Below, one piece after another: positions 9,513 through 19,171 of a stretch of 64,000 bases of DNA. The stretch comes from Marinobacter sp. X15-166B (GTDB lineage Bacteria; Pseudomonadota; Gammaproteobacteria; Pseudomonadales; Oleiphilaceae). The notes under the pieces are model-generated. The model was not told the DNA's origin and made no database searches. It was given only the letters and a program-made list of their open reading frames with translations. How positions within the stretch are numbered: position 1 is the first letter of the stretch; every line of letters starts with the position of its first letter. The DNA is taken from positions 951,012 through 1,015,011 of the forward strand of contig NZ_MEIY01000001.1 in assembly GCF_001752365.1 (NCBI RefSeq). Reading direction: 5' to 3'. The position numbers were made by a program, and so were the translations under genes.

Positions 9513-9580
9513 AAATGCGCGGTCCGATCATTTTTAATGCGATCGTTGTGTTCACTCCACCGCTCAACAAAGAGACCACT

Positions 9581-10771
9581 ATGTCTAATCCAGTCCGACA
9601 CTCGATAACCGGCGTTTTGGTGGCGTTTGCTGCAGTTCTGCTGAGTGCTTGTGGCGAAGAGCCCGCCAGCGCCCCCGCCCTGCCAGTACCCGAAGTGACC
9701 GTGGTGACGCTGACCGGCCAAACCGTCACCCTGCAACGGGATCTTCCGGGCCGTACCAGCCCCTCGCTGGTCGCCGAAGTACGGCCGCAGGTGAACGGCA
9801 TTGTCAAAGCGCGGCTGTTCAAGGAAGGCGGTGTGGTGGAGGCAGGTCAGCCCCTGTACCAGCTGGATGACGCCCTCTATCAGGCGGAATTGAGCAGCGC
9901 CAAAGCAGCGCTGCAACAGGCGCAGGCCGCCCTGGAATCCGCCCGCCTCAAGTCTGAGCGGGTCACTCGCCTGAGCCAGTCCGGTGCCATCAGCCAGCAG
10001 GCGCTGGACGATGCGACCGCCGCCTACCTGGAAGCCAAAGCCCGGGTCGCGGTGCAGGAAGCCACCGTGGCTCGCCATCAGGTCACCCTCGATTACGCCC
10101 GCATAACTGCTCCGGTATCCGGCCGTATCGGCAAATCGTCAGTCTCTCGCGGCGCCCTGGTGACCGCCAACCAGGCTGCGCCGCTGGCGACCATCCAGCG
10201 GCTGGATCCGCTGTACATCGATTTGACCCAATCCGCCAGTGAATGGCTGCAACTCAAGCGGCAGCAGCAGGCCGGCGCACTGCAAGCGACCGGTAACGTA
10301 CCGGTCACTATCCTGTTGGAAAACGGCGACGAATATGACCACAAAGGCAAACTCACCTTTGCCGATGTCACCGTCAATCCGTCAACCGGCAGCTTTGCCC
10401 TGCGCACCGAAGTGCCTAACCCGGACAGCACGCTGCTCCCCGGCATGTATGTGCGCGCCATCGTGAGCACCGGCAAACGGGACAACGCGATCCTCGTCCC
10501 CCAGCAAGGCATCAGCCGGGACCCCACCGGGCAGACCTTCGCCATGGTGGTCAACCCTGAAGGACTGGTTGAAAAGCGGTCGGTGGTGGTCAACCAGACC
10601 ATCGGGGACCGGTGGCTGGTGGACGCCGGACTGCAGGCGGGCGATCGCGTGATTACCGAAGGCCTGCAGAAAATCCGCGTGGGCGGCAAGGTGGTCGCGG
10701 TAGAAAGTGAGCACGACGGTGCAGCACACACCGCCCAGGAAGCCCAGCCCGACACCGACACCCAGTCCTAA
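9581..10771 (+). CDS. RND efflux periplasmic adaptor subunit (AcrA/MexA-type lipoprotein)
   Basis: This is a membrane-fusion protein of 396 residues. The N-terminus is a lipoprotein signal ending in the lipobox 'LLSAC', so it should be lipid-anchored to the inner membrane. It then shows the barrel-sandwich (lipoyl) half '[20 protein letters not shown]', a helical hairpin rich in Ala, Gln and Leu, the second lipoyl half '[20 protein letters not shown]', and the beta-barrel and membrane-proximal domains. The ATG at 9581 is chosen because it starts the signal peptide; the open frame upstream crosses the operator. The pump gene begins 10 bp after its stop codon. No outer-membrane channel gene follows, so a TolC homologue elsewhere is presumably used. 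Confidence 0.92.
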   Translation: MSNPVRHSITGVLVAFAAVLLSACGEEPASAPALPVPEVTVVTLTGQTVTLQRDLPGRTSPSLVAEVRPQVNGIVKARLFKEGGVVEAGQPLYQLDDALYQAELSSAKAALQQAQAALESARLKSERVTRLSQSGAISQQALDDATAAYLEAKARVAVQEATVARHQVTLDYARITAPVSGRIGKSSVSRGALVTANQAAPLATIQRLDPLYIDLTQSASEWLQLKRQQQAGALQATGNVPVTILLENGDEYDHKGKLTFADVTVNPSTGSFALRTEVPNPDSTLLPGMYVRAIVSTGKRDNAILVPQQGISRDPTGQTFAMVVNPEGLVEKRSVVVNQTIGDRWLVDAGLQAGDRVITEGLQKIRVGGKVVAVESEHDGAAHTAQEAQPDTDTQS

Positions 10772-10781
10772 GGAGACCGGT

Positions 10782-13700
10782 ATGGCTCGTTTTTTCATCG
10801 ATCGCCCGGTATTCGCCTGGGTGATCGCGATCATCATCATGCTGGCGGGTGGGCTGGCAGTATTCACTCTGCCGGTGTCCATGTACCCGACCATCGCGCC
10901 CCCCACGGTGGACATCCGCGCCAGTTACCCCGGCGCCTCCGCTCAAGTGGTGGAAAACTCGGTCACTCAGGTCATCGAGCAGAACATGACCGGCCTCGAC
11001 GGGCTGATTTATTTTGCCTCCAACAGTTCCGGCAATGGCCAGAGTCGCATCACCCTGACGTTCCAGAACGGCACCGATCCGGATATCGCCCAGGTGCAGG
11101 TGCAGAACAAGCTGCAACTGGCCATGCCCTTGTTGCCCCAGGAAGTGCAGCAGCAAGGCATCAGTGTCAGCAAATCCTCCAGCGGGTTCCTGCAGGTGAT
11201 CGGTTTCGTGTCCACCGACGGCAGCATGAGCAAGGCGGACATTGCCGATTACGTCGGTACCAACCTGGCCGAACCTCTCAGCCGGGTACCGGGGGTCGGC
11301 AACGTGCAGGTGTTTGGCGCCAAATATGCCATGCGCATCTGGCTGGACCCCCATAAACTCGACACGTACCAGCTGTCCACCGCTGACGTGGTCGCCGCCA
11401 TCAGAGCCCAGAATGCCCAGGTCGCCATCGGCCAGCTGGGCGGTACCCCTTCGGCGATGGGCCAGCAGCTGAATGCCACCATCACCGCCCAGGATCGCCT
11501 GCAAACCGAACAGCAGTTCCGCGACATTGTCATTCGCGCCAACCCGGACAGTTCCATTCTCAAACTCGGTGACATCGCCGAGGTGGAGATAGGCGCTGAA
11601 AATTACGATTTCATCACCCGTTTCAACGGTCAGCCGGCGGCCGGGGTGGCGGTGTCTCTGGCCACCGGTGCCAACGCCCTGAACACTGCCAAGGGGGTCG
11701 CCGAGCTGCTGGACGATATGTCGGCCTACTTCCCCGACAGCCTGGCCACGGTGGTACCCTTTGATACCACCCCCTTTGTGAAGGCGTCGATCAAAGGCGT
11801 GGTCATTACCCTGGTGGAAGCCATAGTGCTGGTGTTCCTGGTGATGTTTCTGTTCCTGCAGAATTTCCGCGCCACCCTGATTCCCACCCTGGCGGTGCCG
11901 GTGGTGCTGTTGGGGACCTTTGGGATTCTCGCCTCGCTCGGTTTCTCCATCAATATGCTCACCATGTTTGCCATGGTGCTGGCCATCGGTTTGCTGGTGG
12001 ACGACGCCATAGTGGTGGTGGAAAACGTCGAACGCATCATGACCACGGAGGGTCTGTCACCGCTGGAAGCCACCCGCAAATCCATGGACCAGATCACCGG
12101 GGCACTGGTGGGCATCGGTCTGGTGTTGTCGGCGGTGTTCGTCCCCATGGCGTTCATGTCGGGCTCCACCGGGGTCATCTACCGGCAGTTCTCCGCCACC
12201 ATCGTGTCTGCCATGGGGCTGTCGGTGCTGGTGGCGATTGTGCTGACCCCGGCGCTGTGCGCCACCATGCTGAAACCGGCGACGCCGGGTGAGGAGCGCG
12301 GCCAGAGGGGTTTCTTCGGCTGGTTCAACCGCAATTTTGAGCGCACCAGCAACAGCTATCAGCGCGGCGTGGCCGGGATTCTGGCGCGCCGGGGCCGGTT
12401 TTTGTGGCTGTTTTTGGGGCTCACCGGAATCATGGTGTTCCTGTTCCTGCGACTGCCCAGTGCGTTTCTGCCGGCCGAAGATCAGGGCATCATGTTTACC
12501 CAGATCAGCGCACCGGTGGGTGCAACCCAGCAGCGCACCATGCAGACCATTGAAAAGGTAGAAGATTATTTCCTCGAGTTCGAACAGGACTCGGTGGAGT
12601 CCATCTTCAGCATTCAGGGTTTCAGCTTCAGCGGGTCCGGCCAGAACGCCGGCATGGCGTTTATCAAACTGAAAGACTGGGCGGAACGCCCCGACGACAG
12701 CCAGAGCGTCAATGCCGTGGCGGGACGATCCATGGGTGCCTGGAGCCGCATCAAAGACGCCCTGGTGTTCTCGTTTGCGCCCCCGGCCATGCCGGAACTG
12801 GGCACCGCCGCCGGTTTTACGTTCTTCCTCAAGGACAACAGCGGCCAGGGCCATAACGCCTTACTGCAGGCCCGCAACCAGTTGCTGGGGGCGGCCAACC
12901 AGAGCCCGCTGCTGACCAAGGTCCGTCCCAACGGCCAGGAAGACACGCCGCAGTTTCGCATCCATATCGACATGGAGAAAGCGGCCACCCTGGGTCTGGC
13001 CATCAGCGACATCAACAACACCATGGCCACGGCCTGGGGGGGCGTTATATTGACGATTTCATCGACCGCGGCCGCATCAAGCGGGTGTATTTGCAGGCCG
13101 ATGCCCGCTTCCGCATGAACCCCACGGACCTGCAATTGTGGTCGGTACGGAACCAGCAGGGTGAGATGGTGCCTTTTTCGGCGTTTGCTTCCACCTCCTG
13201 GGACTACGGCTCGCCGCGCCTGGAGCGGTTTAACGGGGTCTCGGCGATGGAGATACAGGGGGAAGCAGCTCCCGGCGTAAGCTCCGGCGAAGCCATGGCG
13301 GAGATCGAACGTCTGGTGGCGGCGGGGGCCCCTGGGTTTGGAATCGAATGGAGTGGTCTGTCCTATCAGGAACGGCAGGCGGGCGCGCAGACTCCCTTGC
13401 TCTATTCCCTGTCGCTGCTGATCGTGTTCCTCTGTCTGGCGGCGCTGTATGAAAGCTGGACCGTGCCCACGGCGGTGCTGCTGGTGGCGCCGCTGGGAAT
13501 TCTGGGCGCAGTGTTGGCGAACACCTTGCGGGGCATGGAACAGGACGTGTACTTCCAGGTGGCCATGCTCACCACGGTGGGGCTGACCAGCAAGAACGCC
13601 ATCCTCATTGTCGAATTTGCCAAGGCCAACCTGGACAGCGGCATGGAACTGATGGCCGCCACCATGCAAGCGGTGCGCGAACGCCTGCGCCCCATCGTCA

Positions 13701-13915
13701 TGACGTCACTGGCGTTCGGTCTCGGAGTATTACCCCTGGCCATTGCCACCGGGGCCGGTTCCGGTGCACAACAGGCCATTGGCACCGGGGTCCTCGGCGG
13801 CATGCTGGTGGGCACTTTCCTCGGGCTGTTCTTTATCCCCCTGTTTTTTGTGGTGGTTCAGAAACTGTTTGGGCGCAAGTCGGCCCCTGTGACGGAGCCG
13901 GTCACCGTCCCGTGA
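10782..13915 (+). pseudogene. RND efflux pump permease (AcrB/MexB-type), interrupted by a single-base frameshift
   Basis: With one base restored the product would be about 1044 residues, the normal AcrB length. The first part (10782 onward, [17 protein letters not shown]) carries the proton-relay segment '[16 protein letters not shown]'; the second part, in another frame up to 13915, carries the relay lysine in '[14 protein letters not shown]'. The break is a run of seven G at 13036-13042. Eight G would read the conserved '[13 protein letters not shown]' straight through; as written, the first frame ends at 13118. 'AAGGAG' lies at 10769-10774 before the start. Everything else looks intact, so this may be a sequencing error or a slippage tract rather than a decayed gene. 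Confidence 0.88.
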
Positions 13916-13936
13916 GCCGCCCGCCCCCGCCGGAGC

Positions 13937-15208
13937 CTATTCCTGGAACCGGCTGGGGCGGAAGGCGTCCAGTGGCAGAGCCGGTTCTTCACCATCGATC
14001 ACCTGCGCGATCAGGTCGGCACTGCCGGCCGACAGCGTCCAGCCAAAGGTGCCGTGGCCGGTATTGAGATACAGATTCTCCTGCAAGCCCCGGCCGAGGA
14101 TCGCCGGACCATCCGGTGTCATCGGCCGGAACCCGGTCCAGGCGGACGCCTGGGTCAAATCCGCACAACCCGGAAAGCGCGCCGCCACGGACTTGGCAAT
14201 GGTCGCCAGACGCGCCTTGGGAATGTCGCGCCGGAAATCCGCCAGCTCGACAAAGCCGGTGGCCCGCAGCCGGTTGCCCAGCCGGGTGGACACCACTTTG
14301 TAGTAATCGTCGTGTACCGTGGAGCGGGGCGCCAGCTCCGGGTCTTGCAGCGGCACCGTCAGCGAGTAACCCTTGACGGGGTAAATCGGCAAGCGCAGTC
14401 CCAGCGCAGAAGCCAGCTCCGCCGACCAGCAGCCCGCCGACAACACAAAGGCGTCCGCTTCGAGACGCTCGGTCTGGCCGTGCGCATTGGTGAACCGCAC
14501 GGCGTCGAGTCGCTGTGAGTTGCCGTCCAGCCCGGTGACCTCGCAGTGGTAGCGAAACACCACACCCGCTTGTTCACACGCACGGGTCAACGCCCGGGTA
14601 AACAGATGGCAATCGCCGGTGGCGTCGGTGTCAAAACGGATGCCGCCATACAGGGGCCCTCCGCCGGTCATGCCGGGCTCATACTCGCGCACCTGGGCCG
14701 GGGTTAGCAGACTGTGGGCCACCCCCATCTCCTTCAGCAACCCCGACAGTTGCTGGTACGCCCGCAACTCTGCCGGGGTACTGGCCAACTGAATCAGCCC
14801 GGCGGTATCGCCATCGAACTTCAGCCCGAGCTCCTTGTCCAGCCGCTCGAAACAGGCCTTGCTGTGCGTGCCCAGCCGCAGCATGGCCCGCTTGTTCAAG
14901 CCATAAGCCCCGGGCGCGTAGGCATATTTCAATGTTGCCAGCAAAAACCGCATGGCTGCCAGCGACGGCGGCCAATGCATTTTCAGCGGGCCATCCTGTT
15001 TGATCAACCAGGGTAAGGCGTAGCGGACCATGTCCGCATCCGCCCAGGGGTACACCACGCCATACGATCGCTGCCCGGCGTTGCCGAAACTGGTTTCCAG
15101 GCCGGCGGCCTCCAGCCGCTCCAGCACCGTCACCCGGTGCCCTCGTTGTTGCAGGGCATACGCCGTAGTGACACCCACCACACCGGCACCAATCACGACA
15201 ACGTGCAT
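13937..15208 (-). CDS. dadA: D-amino acid dehydrogenase small subunit-type FAD enzyme DadA
   Basis: DadA oxidatively deaminates D-amino acids, classically D-alanine, to 2-oxo acids at the inner membrane. The 423-residue product starts with the FAD-binding 'MHVVVIGAGVVGVTTAYAL', then 'TSFGNAGQRSYGVVYPWADA', and ends with the FAD-contact region 'TGFRPMTPDGPAILGRG...NTGHGTFGWTLSAGSADLIA', as in DadA (usually about 430 residues). The ATG at 15208 is preceded by 'GGGAGGAAGG' on the coding strand, so the longer open frame to 15262 is not used. No alanine racemase (dadX) gene is adjacent, unlike the usual dadAX pair. Confidence 0.88.
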   Translation of the reverse strand: MHVVVIGAGVVGVTTAYALQQRGHRVTVLERLEAAGLETSFGNAGQRSYGVVYPWADADMVRYALPWLIKQDGPLKMHWPPSLAAMRFLLATLKYAYAPGAYGLNKRAMLRLGTHSKACFERLDKELGLKFDGDTAGLIQLASTPAELRAYQQLSGLLKEMGVAHSLLTPAQVREYEPGMTGGGPLYGGIRFDTDATGDCHLFTRALTRACEQAGVVFRYHCEVTGLDGNSQRLDAVRFTNAHGQTERLEADAFVLSAGCWSAELASALGLRLPIYPVKGYSLTVPLQDPELAPRSTVHDDYYKVVSTRLGNRLRATGFVELADFRRDIPKARLATIAKSVAARFPGCADLTQASAWTGFRPMTPDGPAILGRGLQENLYLNTGHGTFGWTLSAGSADLIAQVIDGEEPALPLDAFRPSRFQE

Positions 15209-15384
15209 CGCCTTCCTCCCCGTGTTTTTTAACTGCAGGTTTGATTTGCGCCGATGGTCCACTCACCCGGGCCACCGGCACAGCCCCTATCATACCCATC
15301 ACCGTGCGAACACCACACCTCCGGTGGTAAACTGTGCCGCTGCCACCCACCCCCTAATCTATGACCGGTATCTGTGAGCCTGCC

Positions 15385-16194
15385 ATGAGCACCAAAAAAC
15401 GCGACATTCCCGTATTCGATCTGCCGATCATTGAAACCCACTGTCACCTCGATTACCTCAAAGAGCGCCCACTGGCCGATACGCTGGATAACGCCCGCAA
15501 GGTGAATATCGAGCGCATCATTACCATTGCAGTCACCCCGGACAACCTGGCCACCGTGCGCGAGCTGAGCCAGGCTGCCCCCTGGGTTTACGGCACCCAA
15601 GGCATTCATCCCCACGATGCCGAACTGTACACCGCTGCCGTGGAGGCGGAAATACGTCAGCACAGTGCCGACCCCAAAATCGTGGCGATCGGTGAGATCG
15701 GTCTCGATTACTTTTATGACAATTCCGACCGCCGCGTCCAGCGAGAGGTTTTCCGCCAGCAACTGCAGATCGCCTGCGACACCCGGTTGCCGGTGGTTAT
15801 CCACAGCCGCGAGGCCGATGAGGACACCATCGCGATTCTGCAGGAGTTCGAGCACTCCCTGCCGCGACGGGGGGTTATTCACAGCTTCACTTCCGGACCG
15901 GAGCTGGCCCGTTATGCCATCGACCAGGGCTGGCGTCTGGGATTCAATGGCATAGCCACTTTCAACAAGGCGGAGAACGTGCGGGACATCATCCGCATGA
16001 CCCCTATCGAACAGATTTTGCTGGAAACCGACGCGCCCTTCCTGACACCGGTGCCCTATCGGGGCAAGGAAAACGCCCCCCACTACCTGCCTTTTATTGC
16101 CGAACAGGTGGCGGCGGTAAAACAGTTGGGGATTGACGAGGTGCTGCAAGCCACTTACCAGGCCAGTCTTGCGACCTTCTTCCCCGCGGGCTAA
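15385..16194 (+). CDS. TatD-family metal-dependent hydrolase/deoxyribonuclease
   Basis: This is a TIM-barrel amidohydrolase-fold nuclease of the TatD family, 269 residues. Metal-binding signatures are all present: 'ETHCHLDY' at the N-terminus, 'GEIGLDYFYD', 'VIHSREADEDT', and 'LLETDAPFLTPVPYRGKENA' near the end. The start is set at the ATG at 15385 (MSTKKRD); an in-frame ATG at 15361 would add eight residues and neither has a clear ribosome site. It is divergent from dadA. Its last bases overlap by 4 bp the end of the convergent LysO-like gene. Confidence 0.88.
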   Translation: MSTKKRDIPVFDLPIIETHCHLDYLKERPLADTLDNARKVNIERIITIAVTPDNLATVRELSQAAPWVYGTQGIHPHDAELYTAAVEAEIRQHSADPKIVAIGEIGLDYFYDNSDRRVQREVFRQQLQIACDTRLPVVIHSREADEDTIAILQEFEHSLPRRGVIHSFTSGPELARYAIDQGWRLGFNGIATFNKAENVRDIIRMTPIEQILLETDAPFLTPVPYRGKENAPHYLPFIAEQVAAVKQLGIDEVLQATYQASLATFFPAG

Positions 16195-17096
16195 AGCGAC
16201 AAGAACAAACCCATCAGCACCGGGGCGGCAAACGACAGGATGAACCCGGAAGCGATCGCGACCGGCACACACCGCAAGCCGCCACTGCTGCGGATAATGG
16301 GCAGGGTGAAGTCCATGGAGGTCGCCCCGCCGTAGCCGATGGCCAGGGCGGGCCGGGCGGTGATCACCAGGGGGATCACCGCCAACGCGATGATTTCCCG
16401 CAGCACGTCATTGAGGAACGCCACCCCGCCCCAAGCCGGCCCGAGGGCATCACCAATGACGATGCCGGATAAAGAGTACCAGCCAAACCCGGAGGTCAGA
16501 GCCAACATCTGCGGGAGGGACAACTCGTAAAACGGCGCAATGAGCACCCCGCACAGCAGCGAGCTCAGCATCAACATCACCGCAATGCCCAGGCCCTGAC
16601 GATTCATCAGCAAACGACGCAGCGACAAACCCGCGTTACGCAGCTGCAGCCCGATCAGAAACAGCAACAACATCAATGCTCCGGTAGCCACTTCATCGAC
16701 TAACGGCAGATCCGGCAATATCAGCGCCCCCATCACAACCCCCGCCACGACCGCTGCCAGAGGCTTCAGCGCGGCCATAAACAGGCGCCCATAACTCGCC
16801 GGGGTGACCGTATCGTCCACCTCGGGCCGCATCGGTTGCCAGCGGTGCCAGCCCCACAGCGCCAGCATGTTGGCGAACAGCAGCGCAGTCACCAGGCCCA
16901 GGACCTGACCGGCCATGGCACCCAACTGGCCCCATAACCCCTCCATCTGCCCCAATCCCAGGCCGAGAATGGCCAGAATAAAATACACCAAAGCGTCTAC
17001 GCTGTGATGGATCACACTCAGTAAGGCAGGTTGCCGGAGAGTAAACAAAAAACCCAAAAACAGCGGGGCCAGAATCAACAGTGCATCGGTCAACAT
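16191..17096 (-). CDS. LysO-family (YbjE/DUF340) amino-acid exporter
   Basis: This is an integral membrane protein of 301 residues with about eight hydrophobic helices. It resembles LysO (YbjE), the E. coli lysine exporter. The conserved C-terminal half is recognisable: 'SGFGWYSLSGIVIGDALGP', 'AFLNDVLREIIALAVIP' and 'GGATSMDFTLPII', the DUF340 core. The frame is open to 17207, but the ATG at 17096 begins the first membrane helix directly. Lysine as substrate is inferred from the family. It overlaps the tatD-like stop codon by 4 bp, tail to tail. Confidence 0.85.
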   Translation of the reverse strand: MLTDALLILAPLFLGFLFTLRQPALLSVIHHSVDALVYFILAILGLGLGQMEGLWGQLGAMAGQVLGLVTALLFANMLALWGWHRWQPMRPEVDDTVTPASYGRLFMAALKPLAAVVAGVVMGALILPDLPLVDEVATGALMLLLFLIGLQLRNAGLSLRRLLMNRQGLGIAVMLMLSSLLCGVLIAPFYELSLPQMLALTSGFGWYSLSGIVIGDALGPAWGGVAFLNDVLREIIALAVIPLVITARPALAIGYGGATSMDFTLPIIRSSGGLRCVPVAIASGFILSFAAPVLMGLFLSL

Positions 17097-17157
17097 GGGG
17101 ATCTCAGGAAGAGTGAGCAGTCCGCTCCGGGCAATAGGAGCGGGGCAACGGCACAGA

Positions 17158-17478
17158 TCAGTGCAAGGGGTCATCGTGCTGATATTGCACCAACACCCAG
17201 GGGGCAATCACCACCGCCCAAAGCTCGGTATCCCGGTCGTACCAGCTTCGGGCCAGATCAGCGGACACTTCACCGACCTTGCCGGTGGCCATCCAGGACT
17301 CGAACTGGGCGGTGTTGTCCGCGACCAGTTCAACGGCCACGGTGAGCAGATCCAGTTCCGGAGCCACCTGCACCACGTGACCACGGGCGTAATACGTCTG
17401 CAGTTCACGCCAGCCGATTTTCGACGTTTCCAGATTCAGTTTGGTTATCAGTTCATCGGTTGATTGGGAGGATGACAT
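17158..17478 (-). CDS. DUF2288 family protein
   Basis: This small soluble protein of 106 residues carries the DUF2288 pattern: 'TKLNLETSKIGWRELQTYYA' near the N-terminus, then 'VELVADNTAQFESWM' and 'WAVVIAPWVLVQ' near the end. The family is widespread in gammaproteobacteria and cyanobacteria and has no established function. It lies upstream of the LysO-like gene on the same strand. Confidence 0.8.
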   Translation of the reverse strand: MSSSQSTDELITKLNLETSKIGWRELQTYYARGHVVQVAPELDLLTVAVELVADNTAQFESWMATGKVGEVSADLARSWYDRDTELWAVVIAPWVLVQYQHDDPLH

Positions 17479-17531
17479 GGGCGGCCTCTGACAGCGTTGG
17501 ATCGAACAAGACGAAACCGCCTATTATCGCC

Positions 17532-17918
17532 CTACTGCCGGCTCGATTGCCAGACCTCCCGCACCCTGTCTGGCAGCGCCATGGGGTCAAAGGGTTTGGT
17601 GATCACCCCCACGGCCCCCAGCCGTTGATATTCTTCCACTTCCGCCGGCTGCGCCTTGGCGGTCATAAACACCACCGGCGTGGCCCTCAGCGCCGGCAGG
17701 GCACGCAGCGCCCGGAACGTTTCCCGACCATCCATGCCGGGCATCATCACATCCAACAGAATCAGATCGGGGTTGAATGCTTCCACACAAGCCAGTGCCT
17801 GCGCCCCTGACTCACACATCTTCACGGTAAACCCGCCGATCGACACCAGCGCCAGTTCGGCCACGGCGCGGATATCGGGTTCGTCTTCCACATACATGAT
17901 TCTTTTCAGCTCTGGCAT
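17532..17918 (-). CDS. Single-domain CheY-like response regulator
   Basis: This stand-alone receiver domain has 128 residues. The acidic pocket 'YVEDEPD' (residues 9-15), the phospho-acceptor aspartate in 'LILLDVMMPGMDG', the conserved threonine in 'VFMTAKA' and the lysine in 'ITKPFDP' are all present, so it should be phosphorylatable. There is no output domain. It lies downstream of the REC-HDOD and cyclase genes on the same strand, and is likely part of the same relay as the divergent histidine kinase. Confidence 0.9.
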   Translation of the reverse strand: MPELKRIMYVEDEPDIRAVAELALVSIGGFTVKMCESGAQALACVEAFNPDLILLDVMMPGMDGRETFRALRALPALRATPVVFMTAKAQPAEVEEYQRLGAVGVITKPFDPMALPDRVREVWQSSRQ

Positions 17919-17985
17919 AGTGTTGGTCCTGATGCCGTGCGATAAGGAACCGCCGCAGGCGGCACATTGCTAATTAACGCGCTCC

Positions 17986-19164
17986 TCACCCAGGGTCGGC
18001 GGCGGCCACTGTCGCCGGGGCCGGCTTCGGGGCGGTCGGGTCGGCGCCGTCAAGCCCGATGCGGCGCAGCAGTCGCTGGCATTCCGTGGTGTCGGCCTGG
18101 CCGCGGGCCGTGAGGGCGGCCGCCCGCATCATGATGCGCTCTTTGCGGGTGTCGTCGTGCGCCAGATGATGCACCGCCCCGATCAGATCGCGCAACTCAA
18201 TGGGCATGCGCCAACGGACCTTCAACTGGTTGCCATAGGGTTGCGACCAGGTCGTCAGGGCGTCTTCCACCTGCAGGTCTTCTAACGATTCGCCGCCATT
18301 GAGGTGACGCTGCAACACCGTTAATACCGCCAGCTCACCCACCTGACTGAGGAGCCCGGCAGTATAGGCTGCATCAGCCGCCACACCGATGCTGTGGGCC
18401 ATGGTTCGCGCCGTTTGGGCCACCGCACGGGAGTGCGAGAGCACGGTTTCGGCGCGCTGCTGCAAACGCGCCTCGGTCAGCGCATGGGTCGCATCAAATG
18501 CCAGGGCCAGGGCCTGTTGCAGGGTCATGGATATGCCCAGCACCTTGACCGCGTCCAGCAAGGTGTTGACCGCTTCGCCCGAGCGTCTGAAAGTGCTGCC
18601 ATTCGCCACATCCAGCAAGCGTGTGATCAACCCGGCCTGCCCCTGCCAGCGGGTCGCCAGATCCTGCGCGCTCAACCGCTGCTGTTGCGCCAGCAAGGGC
18701 ACGATTTCGCCCGGTTGTAACCGCGTAGGCAACTGCAGACTGCCCTGCACCGCCTCTTCCAGCAACTGCGCCAACGGCAACCGTTCGCGGGCCGCCACGG
18801 TATCCGGTGGCAACAGGGTTTGCAGGCGCTCACGGATCTCTTCGATGCTGAACGGCTTGGTCACGAACCCGTTGATTCGATAGTGGGCCGCCGTGAGCAC
18901 CGACGCCCGGTCGGCGCGGCCGGTGACCATCAATATGGGCACCTTCCCATCGGCGGCGCGCACCAGCCGCACCAGTTCCAGGCCGCTGCCATCCGGCAAA
19001 TTCCAATCACAAATCAACAGGTCAAACTGCCCCCCTTGCCACGCTGTTTTGGCCGCTCCGAGCGAGCCGGCCAGGGTCACCGAGGCCGGCGCGCACAGGC
19101 CGGTCAGGATAGTGGCCAGCAATTCCGCCATCAACAGGTCGTCATCAAGAATCAATACTTTCAC
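17986..19164 (-). CDS. Response regulator with HDOD output domain
   Basis: The 392-residue protein begins with a complete receiver domain: 'LILDDDLLMAELL', acceptor Asp in 'LLICDWNLPDGSG', 'MVTGRAD' and 'VTKPFS'. It continues with an HDOD domain from about residue 150 to 360, with 'LLDVANGSTFRR' and 'VKVLGISMTLQQALALAF'. A Pro/Ala-rich tail ends it. HDOD proteins often act in signalling linked to c-di-GMP or surface behaviour without catalytic HD residues. The start lies 7 bp downstream of the cyclase stop, so the genes are probably co-transcribed. Confidence 0.88.
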   Translation of the reverse strand: MKVLILDDDLLMAELLATILTGLCAPASVTLAGSLGAAKTAWQGGQFDLLICDWNLPDGSGLELVRLVRAADGKVPILMVTGRADRASVLTAAHYRINGFVTKPFSIEEIRERLQTLLPPDTVAARERLPLAQLLEEAVQGSLQLPTRLQPGEIVPLLAQQQRLSAQDLATRWQGQAGLITRLLDVANGSTFRRSGEAVNTLLDAVKVLGISMTLQQALALAFDATHALTEARLQQRAETVLSHSRAVAQTARTMAHSIGVAADAAYTAGLLSQVGELAVLTVLQRHLNGGESLEDLQVEDALTTWSQPYGNQLKVRWRMPIELRDLIGAVHHLAHDDTRKERIMMRAAALTARGQADTTECQRLLRRIGLDGADPTAPKPAPATVAAADPG

Positions 19165-19171
19165 TGTGTCC

